Assembly: GCF_014230085.1 (NCBI RefSeq)
Contig: NZ_JACHVB010000014.1
Span: 248,001-312,000, forward strand
Direction: 5' to 3'
Source: Ruficoccus amylovorans
Lineage (GTDB): Bacteria > Verrucomicrobiota > Verrucomicrobiia > Opitutales > Cerasicoccaceae
Length of the DNA: 64,000 nt
Under the pieces are notes generated by a model. It saw only the letters and a list, made by a program, of their open reading frames with translations, searched no databases and was not told the origin of the DNA. This document shows, in pieces, positions 29,134-38,333 of the stretch (within the stretch, counting starts at the first letter, position 1; each line of letters opens with the position of its first letter). A program made the position numbers and the translations under genes.

Positions 29134-30102
29134 ATGAACACGGTTTATTCATGGGGACACGAGCGCCGCTACAACGACGCTTCGAGCGCGTTTCGGCAAC
29201 ACTTCGCCGGGCGGGTGCAGAAGGTCTCGGTGGACGGCGGCTTCACCTGCCCAAACCGGGACGGCAAGCTCGCCCGCACCGGCTGCGCCTACTGCAACAA
29301 CGCCACTTTCAACCCCGACTACTGCCGGGAAGAGGGGAGCATCGCCGCGCAACTGCGGGAGGGGATGGTTGTCTTTTCCCGTAACCGCAAAAGCCTGCCG
29401 TCGGTTTTTCTGGCCTATTTTCAGGCCTACTCCAACACCTACGCGCCGCTCGAAGTCCTGAAGGCGCGCTACGAGGAGGCGCTGAGCGTGCCGGGCATAA
29501 ACGGGCTGGTGCTGGGGACACGACCGGACTGCGTGACGCCGGAGATCCTCGATTACCTGGCCGAACTTTCGCAGCGCTGCTACGTGATGGTCGAGTACGG
29601 GGTTGAGTCGGTCAAGGACGAGACCCTGCGGCGCATCAACCGGGGGCACAGCTTTGCGGAAGCCCGACTCGCCATCGGTGAAACCGCCCAGCGCGGCATC
29701 GCCTGCGGGGCGCATCTGATGCTTGGGCTGCCGGGCGAGGACCGCGCCGACTGGCTCGAACAGGCGCGGGTAATTTCAGAGCTGCCCATCGATCACCTCA
29801 AGTTGCACCAGCTCCAGATCGTGCACGGCACGCAGATGGCGAACGAGTACCGCGAGCACCCGGAGCGTTTTCCGCTGTTTACACCGGAGGAGTACCTGGA
29901 ACTTGTGGTCGATTATCTCGAACGCCTTTCGCCGCAGATCGTGGTGGAGCGTTTTACCAGCGAGTCGCCCCCCGCCTTGCTTATTGCGCCGCAGTGGGGG
30001 GAGCTCCGCAATTACCAGTTTACCCACCGGGTCGAAAAACGCCTGCGTGACCGTGCGACCTGGCAGGGGAGGCTTTTTCAGGAAGTCTCGCCACAGGCCT
30101 GA
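29134..30102 (+). CDS. TIGR01212 family radical SAM protein (YhcC-like)
   Basis: A 322-residue radical SAM protein with the family's cluster motif CPNRDGKLARTGCAYC at about 30-45 and the conserved lead-in VSVDGGFTCPN. Later segments YFQAYSNTYAPLE and TRPDCVTPEILDYL are also diagnostic. The function is unknown in the family, though some members are thought to act on RNA or proteins. The ATG at 29134 is chosen because the 25 residues before it (from 29059) are not conserved-looking. Confidence 0.85.
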   Translation: MNTVYSWGHERRYNDASSAFRQHFAGRVQKVSVDGGFTCPNRDGKLARTGCAYCNNATFNPDYCREEGSIAAQLREGMVVFSRNRKSLPSVFLAYFQAYSNTYAPLEVLKARYEEALSVPGINGLVLGTRPDCVTPEILDYLAELSQRCYVMVEYGVESVKDETLRRINRGHSFAEARLAIGETAQRGIACGAHLMLGLPGEDRADWLEQARVISELPIDHLKLHQLQIVHGTQMANEYREHPERFPLFTPEEYLELVVDYLERLSPQIVVERFTSESPPALLIAPQWGELRNYQFTHRVEKRLRDRATWQGRLFQEVSPQA

Positions 30103-30493
30103 GCACCTCAGACACCGGGAAAGGTGAACGAGGAGGGCCGCGGAGTGCTTGTGGCGGGGGCCTGAGTTTCACACGGGTATCGCAGGTGCCGAAGATAATG
30201 ACGATTATGACGATTTGAAATTGTTTAGGTAAGATAATCTTATATTAATCTTTCATTGAATAAGTAAATTGACCCCGTGATGGGTATTGAAATTGAATCT
30301 CAACATCGAAAGTTGGCGAGGGCAATTTACCGTTCTGGTAGCTGCTATTGCCTGGAATTCGATCCACAGACCTCGACGTGTTGGATGAGAATGAAAGCAT
30401 GAGACATGGACTCAGTTTCGGGCTCAATCACGCAGGCAGGCGAGAGTGAAGACAGATTTCTTCCCAAAAGCTTTAATCCATCGCTGACAGACT
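30103..30493. promoter_or_regulatory. 391-base intergenic region, AT-rich, upstream of the outer-membrane gene
   Basis: No gene is credible here; a 60-codon minus-strand frame at 30245-30427 has no supporting features. From about 30195 the sequence is AT-rich. It holds a near-perfect palindrome TAAGAT-A-ATCTTA (30230-30242) and a short direct repeat ATGACGATT near 30198-30215, a plausible regulator site for the next gene. Confidence 0.4.
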
Positions 30494-31303
30494 ATGAACG
30501 CTATCAATCAGGTGCTTTTTTTATCACTGGCGGTCGCCGCCACCGGGGTCTATGCCCAGACTGAGGTTTTTGAAGGGATCGACCGAGAGGCCGAAACCCA
30601 GGCCCGCGAAGCGGCTGTTGTTGGCAGCGGTGAAACACCCCAGTTGCACGCTTTCGCCAATATCGGCTATGAGTCGATGTATGTCACCTCGGGGATGCAG
30701 GGCGCATACGCCTCGCTCCAGCCGAATATCGAGTTCGAGTACTACGGTTTTTACGCCGGAATATGGGCGAACCTTCCGCTGGATTCCAACCCCGGCGGCA
30801 ATTACGCCACCGACCCTTTTTCGGATGAGTATGATATCTATGCCGGGTACGGGATGGGCTTCCTCGACGACTTGCTGACGGCTTCGCTCGGGGCGACGTA
30901 TTACTACTACCCGGACGATGCCGCCGACCCCGGCCACACCTGGGAGCTGAACTTCGCGGTGGAGGCCGATGTGCTCCTGAGCCCCGGTTTCGAGGTCAAC
31001 TATGACCTCAACCTCAACCAGCTCGAACTGGTCGTCGTCAGCAGCTACGACTACGACCTGAGCACCTATACGGTGGACGGACTGGGCCTGGCCGCAGGCG
31101 CGGCCTTCGGTTATCTTCAGAATCAGACCGACCAGTTTTCGTACTTTTACGTGGAACTGGCCGTGGACCTGACCTACGTGTACAACGATAATTTCTCCCT
31201 CTACGCGGGGCCCCGCTTTTCCACCAATGACGCCGGGGACCACAACATCGGGGAACGCGAAACCAACTTCTGGTGGGGCGTCGGCGCTACCTTCCAGTTC
31301 TAG
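30494..31303 (+). CDS. Outer-membrane beta-barrel protein (TorF/Gcw_chp-like)
   Basis: A 269-residue secreted protein with a signal peptide (LFLSLAVAATGVYA, cleavage after Ala21) and alternating aromatic beta strands ending in a terminal Phe, as barrel proteins do. It is rich in Tyr, Asp and Gly. Its pattern (ANIGYESMYVTSGMQ, then EYYGFYAGIWANLP) resembles the TorF putative porin group. Function is probably a small porin. It converges on a dehydrogenase gene, with a perfect hairpin between. Confidence 0.7.
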   Translation: MNAINQVLFLSLAVAATGVYAQTEVFEGIDREAETQAREAAVVGSGETPQLHAFANIGYESMYVTSGMQGAYASLQPNIEFEYYGFYAGIWANLPLDSNPGGNYATDPFSDEYDIYAGYGMGFLDDLLTASLGATYYYYPDDAADPGHTWELNFAVEADVLLSPGFEVNYDLNLNQLELVVVSSYDYDLSTYTVDGLGLAAGAAFGYLQNQTDQFSYFYVELAVDLTYVYNDNFSLYAGPRFSTNDAGDHNIGERETNFWWGVGATFQF

Positions 31304-31310
31304 GGACTGG

Positions 31311-31339
31311 GCATTGTATTGAGATTATCAATACAATGC
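31311..31339. terminator. Bidirectional hairpin between convergent genes
   Basis: Perfect 11-base arms GCATTGTATTG (31311-31321) and CAATACAATGC (31329-31339) with a seven-base loop, between convergent stop codons. There is no T-run, so it is not a classic terminator, but its position fits a shared transcription end. Confidence 0.55.
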
Positions 31340-31387
31340 CAGCGGTCGGGCGTTGGCTGATCCTGATGTGCCGGGGAGGCGTGCCGC

Positions 31388-32392
31388 TCAGGCCATGCGG
31401 ACGATATTGTCCGGGGTGACCGGGACGAGCGCGGGTTCTCCGGCCAGGTAGCGATGACACTCTTCGCGGGCCATGTCCCCCAGCCGGTGGCATTCGCGAC
31501 CGGCCGAGCCGGCGATATGCGGGGTGAGAAAGACGTTGGGCAGCGTGAGCAGAGGAGTCGTGCAGTAGGCGGTTTCGTCGGTGATGACATCGAGAACAGC
31601 GAAAATATCGGGCCGGTTTTTCAGGACACGGACAAGGGCGTTCTCATCGACAATAGCCCCGCGGGAGGTGTTGATAAAGGTGGCATTGCGGGGCATGAGC
31701 TGGAGCAGCTCGCCGGTAATCATGCCTTCGGTTTCGGGCAGTTTGGGCGCGTGGAGAGAGACGACATCGCACCCGGAAAAAAGCGCTTCGAGCGTCGGCA
31801 CCCGGCGCACGGACAACTCCTGAAAAAGCGATTCGCTGGCAAAGGGATCGTAGGCGACGACATCCAGCTCGAACTGCGATAGCCGCTGGCAGATCAGCCG
31901 TCCGATGGCTCCCAGCGAGATGATGCCGACGCGCGAGCCGGTGTAAACGCCGGAGACTTCCTGGCTGGCGTGATCTATGCGGCCTTGGCGCAGTGCGTAG
32001 TTTTTGGTCCAGGCGCGCTTGAGGGCAAAGACGATGCTGGCCATCGTGTACTCGGCCACCGGGATCGCGTTGGCGGTGTAGGCGCTGGTCAGGCGGATGT
32101 TACGCTCCCAGAAGGCGTCTGTGACGAAGTATCGGACGGTGCCGGCCCCGTAGAAAAAGGCTTTCAATGAGGGTAGGGCGTGGAGCAGTTCGGCGTTCAG
32201 GACCGGGGCATTCCAGCCCGAGAAAATGATTTCTACGTCCTGATAGTATTCGGGATTTTTCAGGATTTCCTCCGCCGTGTGGACCCGCCCGTCGTTTTCG
32301 GTTATGTCGCAGATTTCAGCGATAGCCGATTCGCTGTAGACCACGCTCAGGAACTCTTCCTTAAGCAGAAAAATGGATTTCGGTTTCTTCAT
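31388..32392 (-). CDS. D-isomer-specific 2-hydroxyacid dehydrogenase family protein
   Basis: A 334-residue NAD(P)-dependent 2-hydroxyacid dehydrogenase. The dinucleotide loop is VGIISLGAIGRLICQRL (GxGxxG variant with Ser/Ala). The NTSRGAIVDENALV motif includes the catalytic Arg. The catalytic His is in TPHIAGSAG. The N-terminus is irregular. The C-terminus is shortened in the family way. Substrate is unknown. Inactive D-3-phosphoglycerate-type roles are possible, but it is not close to serA. Confidence 0.8.
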   Translation of the reverse strand: MKKPKSIFLLKEEFLSVVYSESAIAEICDITENDGRVHTAEEILKNPEYYQDVEIIFSGWNAPVLNAELLHALPSLKAFFYGAGTVRYFVTDAFWERNIRLTSAYTANAIPVAEYTMASIVFALKRAWTKNYALRQGRIDHASQEVSGVYTGSRVGIISLGAIGRLICQRLSQFELDVVAYDPFASESLFQELSVRRVPTLEALFSGCDVVSLHAPKLPETEGMITGELLQLMPRNATFINTSRGAIVDENALVRVLKNRPDIFAVLDVITDETAYCTTPLLTLPNVFLTPHIAGSAGRECHRLGDMAREECHRYLAGEPALVPVTPDNIVRMA

Positions 32393-32632
32393 TATTCGTG
32401 TAAAAAGGCCTACTCCCGAGCCTTACTGCTGTAAAGCATCATGGCGTGCATTAATATGTATGACTGAATTATAGGACGCATTGCCTCGGTAATTGGGGCC
32501 ATGACCACGTACAAGCCGGTAGTTTCGCCGTCGCCCATGAGATTTTTTAGTTGTCCATAAGCAAGGCTCCCAGCCTGAGTGGCCGGGCTTTTGCGCTTTC
32601 AACTCGTATGAGAGGCGTTATGGTACGGTTCC

Positions 32633-33094
32633 ATGAAGCTATCCCCATATGTGTGTGCCCTTGTCCTTTCCCTGTGCCCGGCTATGGTTTTCGCCCTGCC
32701 AGCCAGCCAGCGGAACGGTGCGAAGTTCGTTAAGAAAGCCGAGCAGATTGAAGGCTCGTGGGTATCGACGGACCTCTCAGGCGATGCGATCTGGCTGGTA
32801 GTCGATACCGTGGGGGTCGTCTTCAGCGATGACGGAAGATTCAAGGCGACGGCGGTGCTCGAGGGCGGCAGTCGCAAGAGCCTGGCTGGCCCCTACCACC
32901 TGGACCTCGGCAAGGTCCGTCTTGAGCCCAAGGGGTGGGGCACGCAGATCTGCACGTACTCGATCGACGGGGGCGTGCTGACGCTCTACAACGAGGCGCA
33001 CGGCATCACCGCGAAGTTCAAACGTGGCGAGCTTCCGGCCCCGCAGCCCCGGCAATCCGCGCCCACTGGCGGTATGCCTGGAATGGGGTTTTGA
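32633..33094 (+). CDS. Small secreted protein of unknown function
   Basis: A 153-residue protein with a clear signal peptide (SPYVCALVLSLCPAMVFA, cleavage near residue 22). The mature part has a beta-rich pattern with GSWVSTD, FSDDGRFKATAVLEGG and a Gly/Pro tail GGMPGMGF. It resembles lipocalin-like or copper-resistance-like single-domain folds only in strand pattern. It lies upstream of ilvH with a 126-base gap. No family is recognised. Confidence 0.55.
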   Translation: MKLSPYVCALVLSLCPAMVFALPASQRNGAKFVKKAEQIEGSWVSTDLSGDAIWLVVDTVGVVFSDDGRFKATAVLEGGSRKSLAGPYHLDLGKVRLEPKGWGTQICTYSIDGGVLTLYNEAHGITAKFKRGELPAPQPRQSAPTGGMPGMGF

Positions 33095-33220
33095 TCGGTC
33101 TGAGTGGGGGAGAGCCTGTCGGAGCGGTCATTTTTTGGACGCCCGCGGCCTGTGGCCTTGGAAAAGAGCCGATTTTTTGCTTTCGCCCGGGCGCGAACTC
33201 TGCCAATGTCTCCTGTTTTT

Positions 33221-33715
33221 ATGCGCCACACGATCTCAGCATTGGTTGAAAACAAGTTCGGTGTTCTTGCCCGCGTGGCGGGTATGTTCAGCGGACGCGG
33301 GTTCAACATCGACACGCTCAATGTCGGGCCGACCCACGACCCGCTCCTTTCGCGCATAACGATCACGGTAGTAGCCGAGGCGGAAGGGACGCTGGACCAG
33401 GCCATCAAGCAGCTCGACAAGCTGGTCAACGTCATCGAGGTGACACACTTCAGCGAGCGCACCTCGTTCGTGGCCCGCGAGCTGGTCATGCTCAAGATCG
33501 ACGCCGGTCGCGAGACCCGCTCGGAGATCATTGAAATCGTTGATATTTTCCGCGCCAAGGTTGTGGATGTCTCGACCGATTCGATCATCATCGAGTGTAC
33601 CGGCAACGAGAACAAGATCCGCGCCTTCCTGGAGCTGATCACGCCCTTTGGCATCAAGGAAATGGCCCGCACCGGCAATGTCGCTCTTTCACGCGGCTAC
33701 GTGGCCGAGCGCTAA
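33221..33715 (+). CDS. ilvN: Acetolactate synthase small (regulatory) subunit
   Basis: Binds valine and activates the catalytic subunit. The 164 residues carry the ACT domain (HTISALVENKFGVLARVAG, GFNIDTLNVGPT) and the C-terminal dimer domain with SDSIIIE-like strands and ITPFGIKEMARTG. The ATG at 33221 starts two residues before the conserved first strand. An earlier ATG at 33206 is possible. The large subunit is not in the window. It precedes ilvC by 97 bases, a common arrangement. The paralogue name ilvH would be as good. Confidence 0.9.
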   Translation: MRHTISALVENKFGVLARVAGMFSGRGFNIDTLNVGPTHDPLLSRITITVVAEAEGTLDQAIKQLDKLVNVIEVTHFSERTSFVARELVMLKIDAGRETRSEIIEIVDIFRAKVVDVSTDSIIIECTGNENKIRAFLELITPFGIKEMARTGNVALSRGYVAER

Positions 33716-33812
33716 GGGCTTTGCTTTACCGGACGACCCCCGCGTGGGGGCGCACTATTGTCTCTTTCATTGAACCGACACCTTTAACCCAACCAGAAAC
33801 CCAATACACACC

Positions 33813-34847
33813 ATGCCCGCCAAGGTCTATACGGACAAAGACGCGGACCTGAAGGTCCTCAAAGGAAAAACGCTGGCCGTCATCGGATACGGCTCCCAGG
33901 GGCACGCCCATGCCCTCAACCTGAAGGATAGTGGCTGCAAAGTCATTATCGGCCTGTATCCCAAGAGCAAATCCGTCGCCGTCGCCAAGAAGCAGGGCTT
34001 CGAAGTCTTCGACACTGCCGAGGCTGTCAAGCGCGCCGACGTCATCATGCTCTCCATTCCGGATATGGTGCAGCCCGACGTTTACGAGAAGGACGTTCTT
34101 CCGAACCTGGACAAGGGCAAGACCCTCGTGTTCTGCCACGGCCTCTGCGTGCACTTCGGCCTCATCACCCCGCCCAAGGGCGTGGACGTCATCATGGTCG
34201 CCCCGAAGGGCCCCGGCCACGTCGTGCGCTCGCAGTATGTCGAGGGCAAGGGCGTTCCGGCCCTGATCGCCGTCCTCAAGGGCTCCTCCAAGGGTGCCAA
34301 GGACATCGCTCTGGCCTGGGCCAAGGGTGTTGGCGGCACTCGCGCCGGTGTCATCCAGACCACTTTCAAGGAAGAAACCGAGACCGACCTCTTTGGCGAG
34401 CAGGCCGTCCTCTGCGGCGGTGCTTCCGCTCTGGTCATGGCTGGTTTCGAGACCCTGGTCGAGGCTGGTTACCAGCCCGAAATGGCCTACTTCGAGTGCT
34501 TGCACGAACTGAAGCTGATCGTGGACCTGATGGTCGAGTCCGGCATCAGCGGCATGCGCTTCTCCATCTCCGAAACCGCCGAGTACGGCGACGTCACCCG
34601 TGGCCCGCGCGTCATCAATGACAAGTCGAAGAAGGCGATGCAGGCTATCCTGAAGGAAATTCAGGAAGGCAAGTTCACCCGCGAGTGGGTCAAGGAGTAC
34701 AAGGCCGGTTACCCGAAGTTCAACGAACTGCGCAAGCAGGGCGAGCAGCATGGCGTCGAGAAGGTCGGCAAGAAGCTGCGCGCACTCATGCCCTGGGTCC
34801 CGAAGAAGGACATCAAGGGTGCGCAAGCCTCCTACACTTCCAACTAA
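33813..34847 (+). CDS. ilvC: Ketol-acid reductoisomerase, class I
   Basis: NADPH- and Mg-dependent step two of branched-chain amino acid synthesis. The 344 residues show the Rossmann loop [30 protein letters not shown], and the metal-binding [11 protein letters not shown] and later [13 protein letters not shown] motifs of the short class I form. Codon bias suggests strong expression. A hairpin at 34877-34904 follows. Together with ilvN it forms the shared valine/isoleucine module, while ilvA is at 7 kb. Confidence 0.95.
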   Translation: MPAKVYTDKDADLKVLKGKTLAVIGYGSQGHAHALNLKDSGCKVIIGLYPKSKSVAVAKKQGFEVFDTAEAVKRADVIMLSIPDMVQPDVYEKDVLPNLDKGKTLVFCHGLCVHFGLITPPKGVDVIMVAPKGPGHVVRSQYVEGKGVPALIAVLKGSSKGAKDIALAWAKGVGGTRAGVIQTTFKEETETDLFGEQAVLCGGASALVMAGFETLVEAGYQPEMAYFECLHELKLIVDLMVESGISGMRFSISETAEYGDVTRGPRVINDKSKKAMQAILKEIQEGKFTREWVKEYKAGYPKFNELRKQGEQHGVEKVGKKLRALMPWVPKKDIKGAQASYTSN

Positions 34848-34876
34848 GCCTTAACGGTTTACGAAATGTGTTTTGT

Positions 34877-34904
34877 GCGGGCAGGTTTAATACCTGCCCG
34901 CTTT
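34877..34904 (+). terminator. Hairpin between ilvC and hemC
   Basis: Perfect ten-base arms GCGGGCAGGT and ACCTGCCCGC (34877-34886, 34892-34901) with a five-base loop, followed by only three T residues. It begins 29 bases after the ilvC stop and ends five bases before the hemC start. It probably ends or attenuates ilvC transcription. Confidence 0.6.
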
Positions 34905-34909
34905 GGCTT

Positions 34910-35779
34910 ATGGATACGCAAACTCTCAGGCTCGCCACCCGGGGCAGCCCGCTGGCCTTGCGCCAGACAGAATTGACCCTCGCCTGGCTGCGCGAGCGGC
35001 TGCCGCAGGTGCAGTGCAGCGTGCACGAAATGGTTACCACCGGCGACAAGCAGAAGCAGTGGTCGCTGGAGGAACGCGGCGGCCAGGGACTCTTCGTCAA
35101 GGAGTTGGAGGAGGCCCTGCGCAGCGGTGAGGCCGATGTGGCCGTCCACAGCGCGAAGGATTTGCCCGCCGTCCAGCCGGACGATCTTGAGTTGGCCGGT
35201 TATCTGCCGCGCGCGGAGGTCAACGACGTGCTTGTCGTGCGCGAAGATGTCGCCACCCCGTGCTATATCGCGACGAGCAGCCCGCGCCGCCGGGCGCAGC
35301 TCAAGCGGCTTTTCCCGCAGGCAGTCTGGTCGGAGATCCGTGGCAATGTCGAAACGCGGCTGAAAAAGGTCGCCCACGGTAAGGTCGAGGCGACCGTGCT
35401 GGCCGCCGCCGGGCTGAAGCGACTGGGACTGTTTGAGTGGCCGGGGCTGGTTTTCAAGCCCCTGAGCCCCGCGCAGGTCATCCCCGCCGCCGGGCAGGGG
35501 GCCATCGCCTTGCAGGTCCGCAAGGGCGAGGGCGAAATCCTTCGTACCGTGCTCGATGAGGAGACGCGCTTCGCGGTCGAGACCGAGAAGGCTGTCCTCG
35601 CCGGGATGGGCGGAGGTTGCCACACCTCGATCGGCGTGTATTGTTGCAACGGCGCGGTGTCGGTTTTTTACGAAGAGGTCGGCATGCGCAACTACCCGCT
35701 GCGGGGCGACGATGACGAAGCCCGCCAGCGTGTGGTGAAAGAGATCGTGTCCGATCTCGGTTTGAATGAGGAATCTTGA
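34910..35779 (+). CDS. hemC: Porphobilinogen deaminase (hydroxymethylbilane synthase)
   Basis: Polymerises four porphobilinogens in tetrapyrrole synthesis. In the 289-residue product the catalytic Asp is D84 (HSAKDLP), the substrate-binding Arg cluster is in TSSPRRRAQL, and C237 in GMGGGCHTSIG is the dipyrromethane cofactor Cys. The open frame continues upstream into ilvC, but the conserved start LRLATRGSPLALRQT fixes the ATG at 34910. Its stop lies directly before the next ATG, so the two genes are surely one operon. Confidence 0.93.
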   Translation: MDTQTLRLATRGSPLALRQTELTLAWLRERLPQVQCSVHEMVTTGDKQKQWSLEERGGQGLFVKELEEALRSGEADVAVHSAKDLPAVQPDDLELAGYLPRAEVNDVLVVREDVATPCYIATSSPRRRAQLKRLFPQAVWSEIRGNVETRLKKVAHGKVEATVLAAAGLKRLGLFEWPGLVFKPLSPAQVIPAAGQGAIALQVRKGEGEILRTVLDEETRFAVETEKAVLAGMGGGCHTSIGVYCCNGAVSVFYEEVGMRNYPLRGDDDEARQRVVKEIVSDLGLNEES

Positions 35780-37300
35780 ATGAGTGAGGGAAAAGTCTTT
35801 CTGGTTGGAGCCGGGCCGGGCGATCCGGGCCTGATCACTGTGCGTGCGCGTTCCCTGATCGAGAGCTGCGACGTGCTGGTCTATGACTACCTGGCCAACG
35901 CCGATTTAAAAACCTGGGTCAAGCCCGGCTGCGAGTGCATCTACGTGGGCAAACGGCCGGGACGGCACTCCATCTCGCAGGAGAAGATCGAGGACATCCT
36001 CGTCGAGCACGCCAGCGCCGGTAAGCAGGTGGTCCGCCTCAAAGGGGGCGATCCGTTTATCTTTGGACGCGGCGGCGAAGAAGCCTGTCGCCTGAGCGCG
36101 GCCGGGATCGCTTTCGAGGTCGTGCCTGCCGTGACTGCGGCCTTGGGGGCGGCGGCCTGCGCGGGCATCCCGCTCACGCACCGCGGGCACAGTTCGTCGG
36201 TGTGTTTCCTGACCGGGCACGAGGATATTGAGCGCGGCGACATGCACGTGGACTTCGCTAAATTCGCTCAGATCGGCGGCACACTGTGCATTTACATGGG
36301 CATGGGGCACATCTCCGACATCACGGAAAAGCTGATGGCCGGCGGGCTTTCGCCCAAGACCCCCGTGGCCGTGGTCGAGTGGGCCACCCTGCCACGCCAG
36401 CGAAGCCTGCGGGCGACGTTGGGCACCGTGGCCGAGGCCAAGGACAAGGCTGGCCTCAAGCCACCCGCCATCGTCATTGTGGGCGAAGTGGCCCGCTACT
36501 ACGACGAGCTGAACTGGTTTGAGCACCGTCCGCTCTCCGGTAAGCGCGTGGTCGTGACCCGCGCCCGCGAGCAGGCGGGCGAACTTCGCGCCAAGCTGGA
36601 ATCCCTCGGGGCCGAGGTGCTCTCGCTGCCGCTGATCGACATCATCGAGGCCGAGTCGCACGAGACGGCGGACGTTTACGACGGCATGGCCAACTACGAT
36701 TGGGTTGTCTTTACCAGCCCGAACGGCGCACGGCTGTTCTTTAAGAAATTCTTTGAAAAATTCACTGACCTGCGCTGCATCGGCGGGGTGCGGATCGCCT
36801 GTATCGGCGCAGCCACGGCCCGCGAGGTCGAGCGTTACCACCTCGCAGTGGATCTGATCCCCGAGACGGCGGTGGCCGAAAGCCTGGCCGATGCCCTGTT
36901 GGCGACAGAAACCCTGGATAGCCGCACGGTGCTCGTCGTGACCGGCAACCGCAATCGCGACGTGCTGGTCCGCAAGCTGGAGGATGAGGGCCGGGCGATT
37001 GTTGATATGCTGCCAGTGTATCGCAACGAGCCGACCGACCTGAGCGAGGAACCCGACGCCAAGAGTTTCCGCGAAAAAGGAGCCGACGCCATCCTCTTCA
37101 CCAGCGCGAGCACGGTGGAGAACTTCGTCGCCCAGAGCGGCCAGCTTCAGCTTGCCAAGGGTGCCCGCCGCCCCAAGGCGATCAGCATGGGGCCGATCAC
37201 CAGCGCCGCGATGAAGGAAAAGGGTGTGCCGGTGGACGCCGAGGCCAAGGAGCAGACGCTGGATTCACTCGTGGCCGCTGTGATCAAGAAAATCGGCTGA
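35780..37300 (+). CDS. Fused uroporphyrinogen-III methyltransferase and uroporphyrinogen-III synthase
   Basis: A two-domain tetrapyrrole enzyme. Residues 1-240 are a CobA-type SUMT with VGAGPGDPGL (9-18), GGDPFIFGRGGEE and a GIPLTHR core. It methylates uroporphyrinogen III toward sirohaem or cobalamin. Residues about 250-506 are HemD-like uroporphyrinogen-III synthase, which cyclises the hemC product. The start abuts hemC. The CobA-HemD fusion is known in several phyla. It links haem/sirohaem flow with the B12 adenosyltransferase seen at 17 kb. Confidence 0.92.
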   Translation: MSEGKVFLVGAGPGDPGLITVRARSLIESCDVLVYDYLANADLKTWVKPGCECIYVGKRPGRHSISQEKIEDILVEHASAGKQVVRLKGGDPFIFGRGGEEACRLSAAGIAFEVVPAVTAALGAAACAGIPLTHRGHSSSVCFLTGHEDIERGDMHVDFAKFAQIGGTLCIYMGMGHISDITEKLMAGGLSPKTPVAVVEWATLPRQRSLRATLGTVAEAKDKAGLKPPAIVIVGEVARYYDELNWFEHRPLSGKRVVVTRAREQAGELRAKLESLGAEVLSLPLIDIIEAESHETADVYDGMANYDWVVFTSPNGARLFFKKFFEKFTDLRCIGGVRIACIGAATAREVERYHLAVDLIPETAVAESLADALLATETLDSRTVLVVTGNRNRDVLVRKLEDEGRAIVDMLPVYRNEPTDLSEEPDAKSFREKGADAILFTSASTVENFVAQSGQLQLAKGARRPKAISMGPITSAAMKEKGVPVDAEAKEQTLDSLVAAVIKKIG

Positions 37301-37477
37301 GCAGAAGTAACTGCGGCTTGGCTTATCGCTCGAAGCGGGGGAGCGGAGAATTGGTCAGCCAGCAAGCATCGCTCAAGGGAACGAAGCCACTTTATTGCCC
37401 TGTGAGGTACACCCAGCGGGGCTCGAGAGTGCATAGCCCTGGTACTTGCCTTAAAACTTCGGGCAACGCGAAGTCGC

Positions 37478-38224
37478 TCAGGCTTCGCTCTCCGGGGATG
37501 GCAGGTGCTCGCGGATGTCGGGGAGGGCGATTTCGCGGTGGCCGGAGGGGAGGCGGACCAGGTAGGCGTCGGCCTTGGGGGTGAGATCGATGATCTCGTC
37601 GGGCAGTTCCTCGTCATCGAGTTCGAGCGAGTCGATGGCGTCGAGATCGTCAAAAACGTGGCTCAGTCGACGCGGCTCGGGATGAAGGATTTGCGGCGGG
37701 TTGGCGACCCGGCCTTTTTTGACCATTTCAAAGAGGCAGGGGAAGTGGCGCTTTTTAAAGGACTGCTCGAAATCGCGAATCCACTTGTTGCCGACGTTCT
37801 CGCGGCGGTTGAGCAGCACGCAGTCGGAGAAATGGATCAGCGCCTCGAACCACGGGGCGAGGGCGGCGTGTTGCTCGGCCAGTGCGCAGTCGATGACCGT
37901 GATGACGCGCTGGAGCACGGCGCCGGTGGAGTCGAGCCAGCGCTTGAAGGTCTCAATCTCGTCGCGGAAGTCGGCGCTGCCGTCGGCGAGGTAGAAGACG
38001 ACCGCTCCGGCGTCCGGGGCGGGAGCCAGGCCGCTGTCCTCGCGCTCAATCAGTTCGACTTGGGGGAGCGCGGCCAATCTCTCATCTTCCGGGGACTCGG
38101 CCTCGGTGGAGGAGAGGATGACGTTGACCGGCTGGTCGCTGGGGAGCCCGTCGTCGATCAGGTCGAAGACGATTTCGCGCCGCCCGGAGCCGGGCGTGCC
38201 AAGGATGAGATAGACTTCGGTCAT
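37478..38224 (-). CDS. CobW-like P-loop protein with altered Walker A
   Basis: A 248-residue protein that resembles the CobW/HypB-like GTPases: ILGTPGSGRRE at the N-terminus, VITVIDCALAEQH as the Asp-bearing strand and FSDCVLLNRREN in place of the NKxD region. The P-loop has Arg at 15 and 16 where Lys-Ser/Thr is expected, so nucleotide binding may be weak or lost. It lies between the tetrapyrrole genes and aroC, with a Glu/Asp-rich middle (DDLDAIDSLELDDEELPDE). Function is unknown and the family call moderate. Confidence 0.5.
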   Translation of the reverse strand: MTEVYLILGTPGSGRREIVFDLIDDGLPSDQPVNVILSSTEAESPEDERLAALPQVELIEREDSGLAPAPDAGAVVFYLADGSADFRDEIETFKRWLDSTGAVLQRVITVIDCALAEQHAALAPWFEALIHFSDCVLLNRRENVGNKWIRDFEQSFKKRHFPCLFEMVKKGRVANPPQILHPEPRRLSHVFDDLDAIDSLELDDEELPDEIIDLTPKADAYLVRLPSGHREIALPDIREHLPSPESEA

Positions 38225-38333
38225 GGAGAAGGTGGCTGGCTGATTGCCTGCGGTTGAAGTTGGAAAGACTGGGGGGAGGCGGTCGAAAAGGGCGGGGACG
38301 GGTTTTGCGCGCCTGACCGCCCCGGCGCGAGGG

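Noticed and set aside
30245-30427. 60-codon minus-strand frame upstream of the outer-membrane gene
   Set aside because: It is short, has no Shine-Dalgarno and no conserved pattern. It lies in promoter-like DNA.
37301-37477. Gene between cobA-hemD and the CobW-like gene
   Set aside because: The only frames are shadows. The 177 bases show no start with a ribosome site.
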